From MFD04580-c1 sp963702995 (GTDB taxonomy: Bacteria > Planctomycetota > Phycisphaerae > Tepidisphaerales > Tepidisphaeraceae), in assembly GCA_963702995.1 (NCBI GenBank), contig OY969783.1:2294001-2358000 (forward strand): a stretch of 64,000 nt of DNA, written 5' to 3'. This document shows positions 35,970 to 44,101 of the stretch, piece by piece; the stretch's first letter is position 1; each line of letters opens with the position of its first letter. The position numbers and the translations under genes were made by a program. Under the pieces are notes generated by a model. The model saw nothing but the letters and a program-made list of their open reading frames with translations, searched no databases and was not told the DNA's origin.

Positions 35970-36313
35970 GGCCACAAAAGATGGTCACACCCCACCTCTT
36001 CCCCCCTTCGCACAGGGAAGAGGGAAGGGGGTGGGGGCGTGGGGGCGGGGACTGGGGCCTCTGGCCCCGCCCCCACACGCTTCTGACTCGTCTCACTCCG
36101 CCTCGTCGCTTCCCTCCACCGCCTCTCCCTCCTCCAACCCGCACGCCCCCTTCACTCCATCGCGCGCTCACTCCAACCACGCTCGCTCGTCCAGTCACCG
36201 GCTTCGGGCTCTCGTACGGCCCATCTATCCATTCGTGCTGGCCCCTCTCGAGGCGGCACATGATCTCGTCCGGTGCGGGCGGCCCACTTACAAAAAGGCC
36301 TGCGACCCCGGAA
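35970..36313. other. Non-coding, GC-rich 344 bp between the ISKra4 and IS110 genes
   Basis: Contains a strong G/C hairpin zone (GGGGGCGGGG ... CCCCGCCCCC around 36,030-36,075) and lies directly 3' of the IS110-type gene. In IS1111-group elements the guide (bridge) RNA is encoded 3' of the recombinase gene, so this is where I would expect it. No protein frame is convincing. Confidence 0.45.
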
Positions 36314-37519
36314 CTACCAGGCCGCGGCCATAGGGCGTTCGGGCTGGCCCGAACCCGGACGAGAACACTGCTTCAACCCCCTCACCTGCTGTTCGCTTGA
36401 CCCCTGCGGCTCTGACTCGCTCCGCGACTCCGGCTCACCCGGCCGCCGGTGGCCCGCCTCCGTGTAACACTCCCCATGGCGGCAGCACGCGAACCCCACC
36501 CGGCACAACGCATGCCCCACCGCGATGTACCCCCGACTCCGGTCCTTCTTCCCCCCGTCGGTCCTCCGGTCGAACACCTCCTTGAAGTACCCCCCATGAC
36601 GCACCGCCCCGTGCGCCGCCTCGATGAACGCCCACTTCAGCACCCGACGGCCCGCGTGCCCCACATGCCGCCCCAGCGGCGTCAACTCCGACTCCTCCCC
36701 GCTCTCGTCAGCACGCGGCGCCAACAACGCGTAGCTCGCCAGGCGACGCGCGTCCTTGAAACGGTTCACGTCCCCCACCTCCGCCAGGATCGTGTACGCC
36801 AGAACCCAGCTCACCCCCGGCAGGCTCCGCCACAGCTCCCCCTGCGCGTCGGCCGCAACCTCCCGCCGCAACCACACCGTCGCCTCCGCGATCTGCTTGC
36901 GCAACTGCTTCAGCAGCTCCAGCTGCCCCGACAACGCCCGCCGCGCCGACACCCGCAAGCCCCCAACCTCGCCGGCCGCCAACTGCCCCAGGAACAACCG
37001 CCCCTTCTTCCCGAACAGGTCCCCGAACCCCCGCGTCGACACCCCGTGACGGTGCAACGTCGCATGCACCCGGTTCTTCGTCTCCGTCTGCTGCTTCACC
37101 AGCGACATCCGGTAACGCAGCGTCTCGCGACGGTCCCGCACCGGCTGCGGCGCCAGCCACACCTCCCACCAGTTCTGACGCTCCATCGGCAGCTCGCTCA
37201 ACAGGTCCGCGTCCGTCCGATTGCACTTCGCGATCCCCCGCGCCTCCCGCCACGCCGCCACCTTCCGGCTCGATGCCAGACGCGCGCTCAACCCCGCCGC
37301 CGACGCCTCGTCCGCCACCCAACCCCACCCGAACGTCCCCTCCATCACCACCGTCACGCCCCCCGGCCACGACCGCAGCTCCCGCCGCAAAGCCTCCCGG
37401 TCCCCGTGCTCCAGCCGTTTTCTCCACACGATCACCCCCCGCTCGTCACGGGCCGAAGCAATGCTAAAATCCTTGTGCGTGTCAATGCCGACCTGCGCGA
37501 CCCGCATATCGATTCCCAT
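36314..37519 (-). CDS. IS110-family DEDD recombinase/transposase
   Basis: About 400 residues from ATG 37,519 (MGIDMRVAQVGIDTHKD). DEDD RuvC-like domain: VGIDTHKDFSIA (Asp), VVMEGTFGWGW (Glu) and CNRTDADLLSEL (Asp pair). The C-terminal Transposase_20 domain follows: LPGVSWVLAYTILAEVGDVN, RRLASYALLAPRADESG. The C-terminal tail after YTEAGHRRPGE looks like unselected read-through. Fewer than 60 bp lie upstream of the gene before ISKra4 sequence, so any bridge RNA is more likely downstream. Confidence 0.88.
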   Translation of the reverse strand: MGIDMRVAQVGIDTHKDFSIASARDERGVIVWRKRLEHGDREALRRELRSWPGGVTVVMEGTFGWGWVADEASAAGLSARLASSRKVAAWREARGIAKCNRTDADLLSELPMERQNWWEVWLAPQPVRDRRETLRYRMSLVKQQTETKNRVHATLHRHGVSTRGFGDLFGKKGRLFLGQLAAGEVGGLRVSARRALSGQLELLKQLRKQIAEATVWLRREVAADAQGELWRSLPGVSWVLAYTILAEVGDVNRFKDARRLASYALLAPRADESGEESELTPLGRHVGHAGRRVLKWAFIEAAHGAVRHGGYFKEVFDRRTDGGKKDRSRGYIAVGHALCRVGFACCRHGECYTEAGHRRPGEPESRSESEPQGSSEQQVRGLKQCSRPGSGQPERPMAAAW

Positions 37520-37577
37520 GGCCGTCTCCTTGTTTGAGCCCAACCGGATCCTAGTCCGGCAGGGGGCAGCCTTTCAT

Positions 37578-37906
37578 GGGATTACAACGACCCCGATGCA
37601 CGGCGGTTGGCCAAGCGCATCAGCCGCCACCGGGACCACCTGTTCACGTTCCTGGACAAGCCGGAGGTCCCGCACGACAACAACCACGCGGAGCGGCAGA
37701 TCCGCCCAGCCGTGATCATCCGCAAGAACAGCTTGTGCAACCGCTCGGAGCAGGGGGCACTCACGCAGTCGGTGCTGATGAGCATCTACCGAACGCTGAA
37801 GCTGCGAGGGCGTGACCCGGTGCCGACGGTGGTCGCGGCGTTGCGAGAGTGGGTCACGACGGGGAAACTGCCGCCGCTACCACCGGCTGTCACGGCAGAC
37901 GGCTGA
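37578..37906 (+). pseudogene. IS66 transposase (TnpC), C-terminal part
   Basis: Continuation of the gene broken at 34,446: WDYNDPDARRLAKRISRHRD, LFTFLDKPEVPHDNNHAERQ with the catalytic Glu in the NNHAERQIR motif, then RPAVIIRKNSLCNRSEQGA and the C-terminal GRDPVPTVVAALREWV. A near copy of its last ~150 bp is in the scrambled remnant at 51.4-51.9 kb. Confidence 0.9.
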
Positions 37907-38048
37907 AGTGTTACTTCGGATGAAGGTCAAAACGGATACTTCGCCCACGGTTTTTCAGCCGGTGGCCACTATAATCTGAAGTTGTAGCGTCCTTCAGCTC
38001 GTTGAACCCAGGTTCTCACTTGGGCATATTGGTAAAAGTTAACGCGTC

Positions 38049-38064
38049 TGTCCGCTACCGGACG
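38049..38064. promoter_or_regulatory. Operator-like palindrome TGTCCG-CTAC-CGGACG upstream of the Crp/Fnr gene
   Basis: Inner GTCCG-N4-CGGAC is perfect; it lies 89 bp before the GTG start of the Crp/Fnr gene. Suggests autoregulation if that protein is the motif's reader. Confidence 0.55.
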
Positions 38065-38153
38065 TTGTAGCAGCGCCCCCGTCGTTACGATGGAACTCTA
38101 ACGGGCCGCGGCAATGCCGCCTGAGCCGATTCAAAACTATCCGGAAGACAGCA

Positions 38154-38864
38154 GTGATTGAAAACTCGCATAAGACGGGGAACAAAATCCTGGACCGCCT
38201 GCCCCGCGCCGACCTGCGACGCGTTCTCCAGTTCACAGAGGCCGTTTCGCCCGCCCTCGGCGAGGTGGTCGCACAGCCGGGCACGACGCCGAAGTGCGTG
38301 CATTTCCCCGTCTCCGGCGTGCTCTCCTCCATGGTCATCCTCGAGAATGGCTCAACGGTCGAGGCCTCCACGGTCGGCAACGAGGGGATGGACGGCCTGT
38401 ACCTGCTTGCCGACCCATTGGCCAACCCCTACCGCATAAACGTTCAGGTTTGCGGCGTATTCCTACGGATGTCAGTTGAGGCGTTTAAGGAGGCGCGAGC
38501 CGAAAGCGACGCGTTGTCTAACCTGTTGCTGCGGTACGCCCTTGTGCTGATTCAGCGCAGGGCCCAGAACGGCGCTTGCATCCAACACCACACCATTGAA
38601 GAGCGGATGTGCCGGTGGCTGCTGGAGACGGCCTACCGCAAGGGAGAGGATCACTTCGGCCTCACGCAGGAGTTCCTCGCCGATATGCTCGGCGTCCGCC
38701 GCCAGAGTGTGAACCTCATCGCCCGCATCCTCCAGTCGGCGGGGTTGATCAAGTATCACCATGGTGAACTGAAGATCCTTGACCGCGCAGGGCTGGAAGA
38801 GGCTTCGTGCGAGTGTTTCAAGGTCACCACCGACATGTACGACCGCGTGATGCATCTTTCTTGA
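38154..38864 (+). CDS. Crp/Fnr-family transcription regulator
   Basis: 236 residues, GTG start. The N-terminal cyclic-nucleotide-binding-like beta barrel has VVAQPGTTPKCVHFPVSGVLS and SMVILENGSTVEASTVGNEG; it lacks Cys clusters for an Fe-S centre and the usual cAMP-binding Arg-Ala, so the signal is unknown. A long dimer helix (LVLIQRRAQNGACIQHHTIEER) leads to the winged HTH: FGLTQEFLADMLGVRRQSVN, recognition helix VRRQSVNLIARIL, wing IKYHHGELKILDR. Aligned with FNR, the E-SR reading residues become Q-NL, so its operator should differ from TTGAT-N4-ATCAA. A GTCCG-N4-CGGAC palindrome lies upstream. Confidence 0.9.
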   Translation: MIENSHKTGNKILDRLPRADLRRVLQFTEAVSPALGEVVAQPGTTPKCVHFPVSGVLSSMVILENGSTVEASTVGNEGMDGLYLLADPLANPYRINVQVCGVFLRMSVEAFKEARAESDALSNLLLRYALVLIQRRAQNGACIQHHTIEERMCRWLLETAYRKGEDHFGLTQEFLADMLGVRRQSVNLIARILQSAGLIKYHHGELKILDRAGLEEASCECFKVTTDMYDRVMHLS

Positions 38865-39024
38865 CCCCCCGACCCGTCCACGGCCCCTGCTGGTTCGGCG
38901 GCCGACGGCGGGCCAACTCGAACGACCGACGCCCAGTGGGCAGCCGGATCGATCCTGACGGATCGGGGCTACTTCGCTCCCGAGCCGAATCTAAATTAGT
39001 TAGTGCTTTTGAAGAGGTCTCAGC

Positions 39025-39564
39025 ATGACAGATAAGAATTCAGTCGTGGCGATGTTCGATCAGCACACCGGGGCGGAAGAGGCGGTCAAACTGCTTCAGC
39101 AGGCCGGCTTTGACATGAAGACGCTGTCGATCGTCGGGAAGGGGTACCACACGGACGAAAACGTGGTCGGGTACTACACGGCGTGCGACCGGATGCAATA
39201 CTGGGGGAAGAACGGCGCGTTCTGGGGCGGCATTTGGGGCCTGCTGTTCGGCTCCGCCCTTTTTGTGATCCCCGGCATCGGCCCCTTAATGGCGGCCGGC
39301 CCGCTCGTCGCCTGGGTCGTTGCGGCCCTTGAAGGGGCAGTCGTCGTCGGCGGGTTGAGCGCCATCGGTGCCGGGCTTTACAGCATCGGCATCCCGAGCA
39401 AGAGCATCTTGCGTTACGAGACGTCGCTTAAGGCCGGCAAATTCATGCTGGTGGTCCATGGGACGTCCGGCGAGGTCTCCCACGCCCAGGCGATTCTGTC
39501 CACCTCCGGGGCGTCGGAAGTCCAGTTGCACATGGCGGAAACCGCGGTCGCGGCGATCGGCTGA
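39025..39564 (+). CDS. General-stress protein 17M/YflT-type membrane-associated protein
   Basis: 179 residues. YflT domain at the start (VVAMFDQHTGAEEAVKLLQQ, GFDMKTLSIVGKGYHTDENV), then a Gly-rich hydrophobic hairpin (WGGIWGLLFGSALFVIPGIG, WVVAALEGAVVVGGLSAIGA) and an alpha/beta tail KFMLVVHGTSGEVSHAQAIL. Such proteins are stress-induced; biochemical role unknown. It lies 160 bp after the Crp/Fnr gene. Confidence 0.82.
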   Translation: MTDKNSVVAMFDQHTGAEEAVKLLQQAGFDMKTLSIVGKGYHTDENVVGYYTACDRMQYWGKNGAFWGGIWGLLFGSALFVIPGIGPLMAAGPLVAWVVAALEGAVVVGGLSAIGAGLYSIGIPSKSILRYETSLKAGKFMLVVHGTSGEVSHAQAILSTSGASEVQLHMAETAVAAIG

Positions 39565-39891
39565 CCCTCGGGCGGTTCGCGCAAGGTATGGAGCCGCGGC
39601 GGTGAATTACGCGGCCGCGACTCCCGTGATCGAAAGTGTTTGACGCCCCTTCTGCCGACCTTACTTTCTTGACGATGCCGCCGAGTTCTTGGCGCTAACG
39701 CCGGTTGTCGCCGCCCTCGTTATCTTCTAGTGACCGGATCACCGAGTTCCCGGCTGTCGATTCGCAACTTCCGACCGCGCGACTCGGGTGCGACGGTCTC
39801 TGATGCGACCTTTGAGCGTTCCGAAGACCGTTGCCGCCGCTCTACTTACATAACGGTCACGGAAACTCGTGACTCGCCGGTTAAGGAACAG

Positions 39892-39920
39892 CGCCGAGGT
39901 TTACCGCCTCGGCGTTTTCG
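39892..39920 (+). terminator. Intrinsic terminator
   Basis: Stem CGCCGAGG (39,892-39,899) with CCTCGGCG (39,907-39,914), 7-nt loop, then TTTTCGTTTG. No gene ends directly before it; the last plus-strand gene stops at 39,564. Confidence 0.7.
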
Positions 39921-40044
39921 TTTGTTTCGCGAGCGCCCACAAGGGTTTACGTTGCGGGTTGCCTCTCCGCATTTTGGAGGCAACGCGGGAGAGACATCGG
40001 CGTGATCACCCCTAACACCGGCTTACGCCCGATTTGGCAAAAAA

Positions 40045-40114
40045 GTCTCTCATCCGATCAGAGACATCCACCTTCGGGTTAACGGCTGGTTGGCATCTCT
40101 TAGCGGTGCCAACC
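40045..40114. other. Two stem-loops just upstream of the first CRISPR repeat
   Basis: GTCTCT-N9-AGAGAC (40,045-40,065) and GGTTGGCA-N11-TGCCAACC (40,088-40,114), both perfect stems, ending 41 bp before the first repeat. Could be leader structures or a small RNA. Confidence 0.4.
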
Positions 40115-40154
40115 CTGAACCCAATCCGTATCAGCCGAGCCGAGTTGAGATTTC

Positions 40155-40306
40155 GTCTTCCCCACGCACGTGGGGGTGAACCGGCGTTCGGAAGCTCGCC
40201 GCGATGGGCTGCACCGTCTTCCCCACGCACGTGGGGGTGAACCGGATCATGGCTGCCTCATTGTGCGCGAGCCCGTCGTCTTCCCCACGCACGTGGGGGT
40301 GGACCG
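40155..40306 (+). CRISPR. Type I-E-like CRISPR mini-array: 3 repeats, 2 spacers
   Basis: Repeats of 29 nt at 40,155-40,183, 40,216-40,244 and 40,278-40,306, starting GTCTTCCCC, with an internal palindrome CCCCACGCACGTGGGGG, and ending GTGAACCG: the type I-E repeat plan. The first two are identical; the third has one change (GTGGACCG), typical of the trailer end, so transcription is left to right. Spacers are 32 nt (40,184-40,215) and 33 nt (40,245-40,277), unrelated to each other and not matched elsewhere in the window that I could see. No cas gene within the window. Confidence 0.92.
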
Positions 40307-40456
40307 ACGCTGGACTCTCCGGCTGACAGAGTCATTGGCTTTGGAAGACCCGGCGGCCCATTCCTGGGCCGCCGAGCCATTGCGTTTAAAGCAAGGTGAC
40401 TTAAGTCACGTTGAGCCTGAAGGCTTGGCTCCTTCGAGCTTGCCGGCACAGAGGCG

Positions 40457-40630
40457 CTATGCGGCCTTCCTCCGCTCGGCTTCAAGCGCCGCCTTCAGCC
40501 TCCTGACGGTGTTCTCACCACAACCGACACGCTTCGCGATCTCCTTCACCTTCAGGACCTGCTGGAGCAGGCCAAGCATCTGATTTCGCTTGCCGTAGCC
40601 CATATTGCTGTACCTGACCGTAGGAATCAT
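40457..40630 (-). CDS. Possible 57-residue helix-turn-helix protein
   Basis: From ATG 40,630: MIPTVRYSNMGYGKRNQMLG, then LLQQVLKVKEIAKRVGCGEN and TVRRLKAALEAERRKAA. VKEIAKRVGCGENTVRRLKA reads as a resolvase/phage-type HTH. The frame stays open upstream (ARAYRHHYQDRNRDLAERDQ), so it could be longer or a fragment of a phage-related protein. It lies between the CRISPR array and the broken recombinase. Confidence 0.4.
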   Translation of the reverse strand: MIPTVRYSNMGYGKRNQMLGLLQQVLKVKEIAKRVGCGENTVRRLKAALEAERRKAA

Positions 40631-40890
40631 CTGGTCGCGCTCGGCGAGGTCACGATTTCTGTCCTGGTAATGGTGGCGGTAAGCCCGAGCCGCCGTGCTC
40701 GAATTGAGGCCGAGGGAATCAGTCGCTCGGAGAGATGAGCTGAAGGACGCCCCAGATCGAATCTTCGGGAAAGCCGTGACACTTGGTCACTGGGCCAGAG
40801 CCCAATGCCTTCCCAACCCAAGCGTGGGGTGATCAGGTTCCGATTGGGTCGCCGTGTAGGGCAGGTGCGGCGAACAAGCGGACGTCGGCG

Positions 40891-41160
40891 TCACCCCAGT
40901 GGTTGGCCATTTTCCGCAGAACCGATCGCTTCGGCCGGCTTGGTCGGCGGAGGCAGAATCGGTACGGAAGTGGTTGAGCCCGCTTTGGATGGCGGAGGGA
41001 TCCCTGGCCCCTCCGTTCGTCGGGATTGCACTTCCGGGTTGGTGAGCCTGCTGGCGACAGTGTCGGCCACCAACTTTAAGAGCCGATGGACCGCGGATCG
41101 CTCATCGACTGGGCCAGCCGCTTGGTTTCGGCCGCGGTCGCTCCGTGATTCGTGTCGCAT
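40891..41160 (-). CDS. Small hypothetical protein beside the serine recombinase
   Basis: 89 residues, MRHESRSDRGRNQAAGPVDE, then RLLKLVADTVASRLTNPE and a Pro-rich tail. Supported by an AAAGGA ribosome site 6-7 bases before ATG 41,160 and by the position just after the recombinase terminator. Function unknown; probably part of the same mobile element. Confidence 0.5.
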   Translation of the reverse strand: MRHESRSDRGRNQAAGPVDERSAVHRLLKLVADTVASRLTNPEVQSRRTEGPGIPPPSKAGSTTSVPILPPPTKPAEAIGSAENGQPLG

Positions 41161-41190
41161 GTGATGTCCTTTCCGGTAAACGGGTCAACG

Positions 41191-41217
41191 AAAAAAGCCC
41201 CGGCATTTCGCCGGGGC
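41191..41217 (-). terminator. Intrinsic terminator after the serine recombinase
   Basis: On the minus strand, GCCCCGGC-N5-GCCGGGGC followed by TTTTTT. The stem lies at 41,197-41,217 and the T-run at 41,191-41,196, 29 bp past the recombinase stop. Confidence 0.88.
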
Positions 41218-41245
41218 CTGTCAAAAGTCGTTCGCGAGTCGTGGG

Positions 41246-43214
41246 TCAGATAGAAGGCGGCTCGTAACCACTGGTCTTTTCGAACCGGTACCTGAGGTTC
41301 TGATAACGGCGCAGCTTGTCGTAACCAGCAGGAGGTTCGTGAAGCATTTCATACGGCGTCGTCAGGGATCTGCTGATCATTTTTCGCTGTAGGGCAAGCG
41401 ACCTGTAAAGGGCGGTCTTAGTGACCCGAAGCGCGGCGGCGATCTGGCGCGGTTCCACGTTCTGTCTGGCAAAAGCGACCGCAGCTTCACGGATTTTCTC
41501 TCGCTGCGGAGGCTCGGAGAGATCCACTGTCACGTGTTGGGTCAGCAGTTCCGGGAGGCCATCAACCCGAGACGCGTCCGAGGCAAGTGCATCCAATCGA
41601 AGGGTCACCCTCGCACGTGGCTGCGGATGTCCTCCGTCAATCAACCGGACCAGATAGACATGGAGGGTCGGCACGAGCTGCCGTAGCAGGTCGTGAAACT
41701 CCTGCGAGTCCTTGGAAAGGCGGCTGCACTGGTCTTCGAACAGTTTCTGAAGTTCGCGAGTTGAGTCGGGCAGTTGTAGAGGTCTGCTCGTGAGGCGTTG
41801 GAGATCCAAACGTTCGACGTCGAGGCGGGCCGCTTCGGCGTCAACCTAAGTCATGGCCTCCAGCACCATCGGCTTCGCGCCAACAAGCGCGATCAGCTCC
41901 TGCACGTTAGCTCTCTTCCTGGCGAGGCTTTGCTCATCCTGGAAAAGTTGTTTCCTTCGCTGTTCCGCGTCGCCGCCCGATTCGGAAGCCTGCTCGATGA
42001 GGCGACGAAACTGCTCGTCTACCCCCTTGACATGAAACAAGGCATCCGCGATGGCTTGGACTACGCGGTCCAACACAACGGCTCCCTTTACGCCCATAGA
42101 GTTCCAGCACCGCGATTCTCGGACGCCTGGGCACATCAGCCCGTCAATCATCCCATTCGCCCCCCAAACCAAATGGCGGCCGCAGTACCAGCAGATGGCT
42201 GCGGCCGCCGGAAAGCGGGTCCCGCGCCTTCGGAACGAGCCCTTCTTTCGGCCCAGCTTGCTGTTCCCCTGTGCCATCTGGGTCGCTACGGCGTCAAGTT
42301 CGGCCAGGTCGACATGAGCGAGGTGGGGACAATCAATGAAGGTGGGGCCTGCCGGATTCGGCGCGCTGCGACGCCGGCCCGTGGCGTGCACTTTGACCGT
42401 TCGTAGAAAACCTCTACCCGGGGCTCCGCCCAGCAGGCGGTTCTTGAAATATCGCCGGACCATCTTGCCGTCCCACGTGAGACGGCGGCAGGTACTGGCC
42501 GGGCGGGAATCCCGTCGCGCCGCGAAACGGTAACGAATTGAAGTACTCTGCGACCGCTTCGCAGTTCCCGCTTGTGCGGAGACGCTGAAGGCCGTCGCGG
42601 ATCACCGGGGTGGCTTCTTCGTCTCGCTGCCAGTCGAAGTACGTTGCGGCGTCGGGAGGCACGATGTACCCGGCAATCGGCAAGGCTGTTGCGGCACCCG
42701 AGCGCTTGAAGCGGTTCATCAGCTTCTGCTTGATGCGTTTCGACGTGTGGGACTGGTGGCCGACGTGATCTCGGCAGGCCGAAATCACGTCCTCCTCCCA
42801 ATTATCGTCGGCAGTGTCGATACCGTCGTTCGGGGCCAGCACACGGGTCCCAGAATCGACTGCGATGCCACAGAGGTCTTTCGCGGCTGTGCCACGGACC
42901 ATTCGCCCAAGATCCTCCGCCACGAGGAGGTCTAACTGACGGCTCCGAAGCAAGGCCTCAATTTCTGCTAACTCTGGGCGGTCAAGCCGCTCACCTTTCG
43001 CTATCGTCTGAATGAGCCGGTAGTCAACTGGTGCGTTGTAGAGCTCGGCAACAACCTCCCGCGCGTGATCGGCTTGGTCCTTCAGGCTCAACTCTTTTTG
43101 ATTGGCACACCCGCTGATCCGTGCGACAATGCCAACTACCAACGTCGCCCCGTTACGAGGCGTCAGTTGGGCTCCAGCTGTAGCGAACACGCTTCGATCC
43201 TTTCCAACCGGCAT
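41246..43214 (-). pseudogene. Large serine recombinase/integrase, frameshifted and with an in-frame TAG
   Basis: Start ATG 43,214. Resolvase domain (ARISGCANQKELSLKDQADH with the catalytic Ser; GERLDRPELAEIEALLRSRQ; LVAEDLGRMVRG) and recombinase domain (HTSKRIKQKLMNRFKRSGAA, the typical small HTH segment). A frameshift near 42,480 enters TWDGKMVRRYFKNRLLGG, then the zinc-ribbon region with ICWYCGRHLVWGANG and CPG, then the coiled coil EQRRKQLFQDEQSLARKRAN. In-frame TAG at 41,846-41,848 (EAMT*VDAEAARLDVERLDL) precedes the C-terminal 200 residues with the HTH EPRQIAAALRVTKTALYRSL. If repaired it is a ~650-residue site-specific integrase, different from the one at tRNA-Pro. Confidence 0.8.
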
Positions 43215-43499
43215 AAAACCAGCTGGAAGGGCCGCAAATCACCCATGGGCGATCAATCCGAGGCAGATGCCAAGAGCGCATCTGCCGTAAAATAAACGCT
43301 TTGCGCGATGGATCGCCAGAACAGGAGTTGACCTGCAGACTCGTTAGGAAATGTCCATCGGCGGTCGCCCCGATTTCCGATTCACTAATCTTGCCCAGAG
43401 GTAGGCGAGTGGTGGCGGGGTCGAACGTGCAGTGGAGTGGATACCCCCGCACGCCGGCTTCTTGACTCGCTCTCACGTGCCCGTAGTGTTCGGGGCAAC
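43215..43499. other. Intergenic, 285 bp
   Basis: No gene seen between the recombinase start and the DinB gene; it would hold the promoters of both divergent genes, and possibly an att site of the recombinase. Confidence 0.4.
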
Positions 43500-44024
43500 A
43501 TGCGTGACACTCTGGCGGAACTTCTCGCCCACCAATTCGACGCCTCGCTCTGCACGCTCCATCTCGCTGTGTCCCGTTGCCCCGACTCGAGCTGGCGGCA
43601 ACCCGTCGCGGCATGGAAATTCTGCCAGGCCGCTTTTCATGCAACCTTCTTCGCGGACGTCTACCTCCAGGCCAGTGACGATGTGGACGCGCTCAGACGC
43701 CAGCCGTTTCACGTCGAACACGCGGCGGAATTTCGCGATTACGAAGAGTTGCAAGATCGTGAGCCGGTACTGCTGTACGAGAAGCCGTTCGTCCTGGGCT
43801 ATCTACAGGATGTGCGACGAAAGGCGCAGGAGACGATCGCGCGAGAGTCGGCCGAGGTGCTGGCCGGGCCGTCCGGGTTTCGCCGGCGCAAGTGCTCGCG
43901 CGCCGAACTTCACGTCTACAACATCCGTCACATCCAGCACCACGCGGCCCAGTTGAGCCTCCGCTTGCGGCTTGACGCGGGAATTGACATACCATGGGTG
44001 GGTCACGGGTGGGTTGAGGCCTGA
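43500..44024 (+). CDS. DinB-like four-helix-bundle protein
   Basis: 174 residues from ATG 43,500 (MRDTLAELLAHQFDASLCTL). The DinB/YfiT superfamily has a metal site of three His: candidates are the His in LLAHQFDAS, the His near FCQAAFHATFF, and YNIRHIQHHAAQLSLRLR at the C-terminus (HxxxH). Function in planctomycetes unknown; relatives include bacillithiol/mycothiol-dependent S-transferases and maleylpyruvate isomerases. Convergent with rtcB. Confidence 0.72.
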   Translation: MRDTLAELLAHQFDASLCTLHLAVSRCPDSSWRQPVAAWKFCQAAFHATFFADVYLQASDDVDALRRQPFHVEHAAEFRDYEELQDREPVLLYEKPFVLGYLQDVRRKAQETIARESAEVLAGPSGFRRRKCSRAELHVYNIRHIQHHAAQLSLRLRLDAGIDIPWVGHGWVEA

Positions 44025-44101
44025 AGAGATCCTGCGGCCGCACATCCCACGGGGCATGCGTCGGACACCTTCATTTCCGATGCGCAGCCCGGATCGAACC
44101 T

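Larger units (their letters stand above)
34447..37577 (+). mobile_element. ISKra4-family element inserted in IS66, itself interrupted by an IS110-type element
   Basis: Removing 34,447-37,577 rejoins the IS66 gene as ALADTPWDYNDPDARR. The ends share GAAAGGCT in inverted orientation (34,452 region and 37,566-37,575). The ISKra4 transposase occupies 34,572-35,969; the rest, to about 37,520, belongs to an IS110-family transposase on the minus strand plus non-coding DNA. The ISKra4 right end reappears after it, at ~37,560-37,577. Confidence 0.75.
33213..37914 (+). mobile_element. IS66-family element with 8-bp target duplication, carrying nested insertions
   Basis: Left end GTAACACTTCAGCCGTCTGC (33,213-) and matching inverted right end finishing at 37,914, flanked by the 8-bp duplication TTCGGATG (33,205-33,212 and 37,915-37,922), the size IS66 elements make. 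Only a tnpC-type transposase is present, no tnpA/tnpB, as in the ISBst12-like subgroup. The transposase gene is split at 34,446/37,578 by a 3.1-kb insertion. Confidence 0.95.
39565..40154. other. Intergenic region ahead of the CRISPR array, 590 bp
   Basis: Contains an intrinsic terminator at 39,892, a stem GTTGCCTC/GAGGCAAC (39,957-39,983), and two stem-loops next to the array at 40,045-40,065 and 40,088-40,114. No protein frame is convincing. The 3' part would be the CRISPR leader if the array is or was active. Confidence 0.5.

Noticed and set aside
36000..36300. Plus-strand reading frames through the C-rich DNA after the ISKra4 gene
   Set aside because: Low-complexity Pro/Arg/Ser translations without start signals; better explained as non-coding IS DNA.
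39730..40005. Small plus-strand frame before the CRISPR array
   Set aside because: It spans an intrinsic terminator and a hairpin, has no RBS and no protein character.
40170..40583. Plus-strand frame through the CRISPR repeats
   Set aside because: Arises from translating the repeats and the antisense of the small HTH gene.
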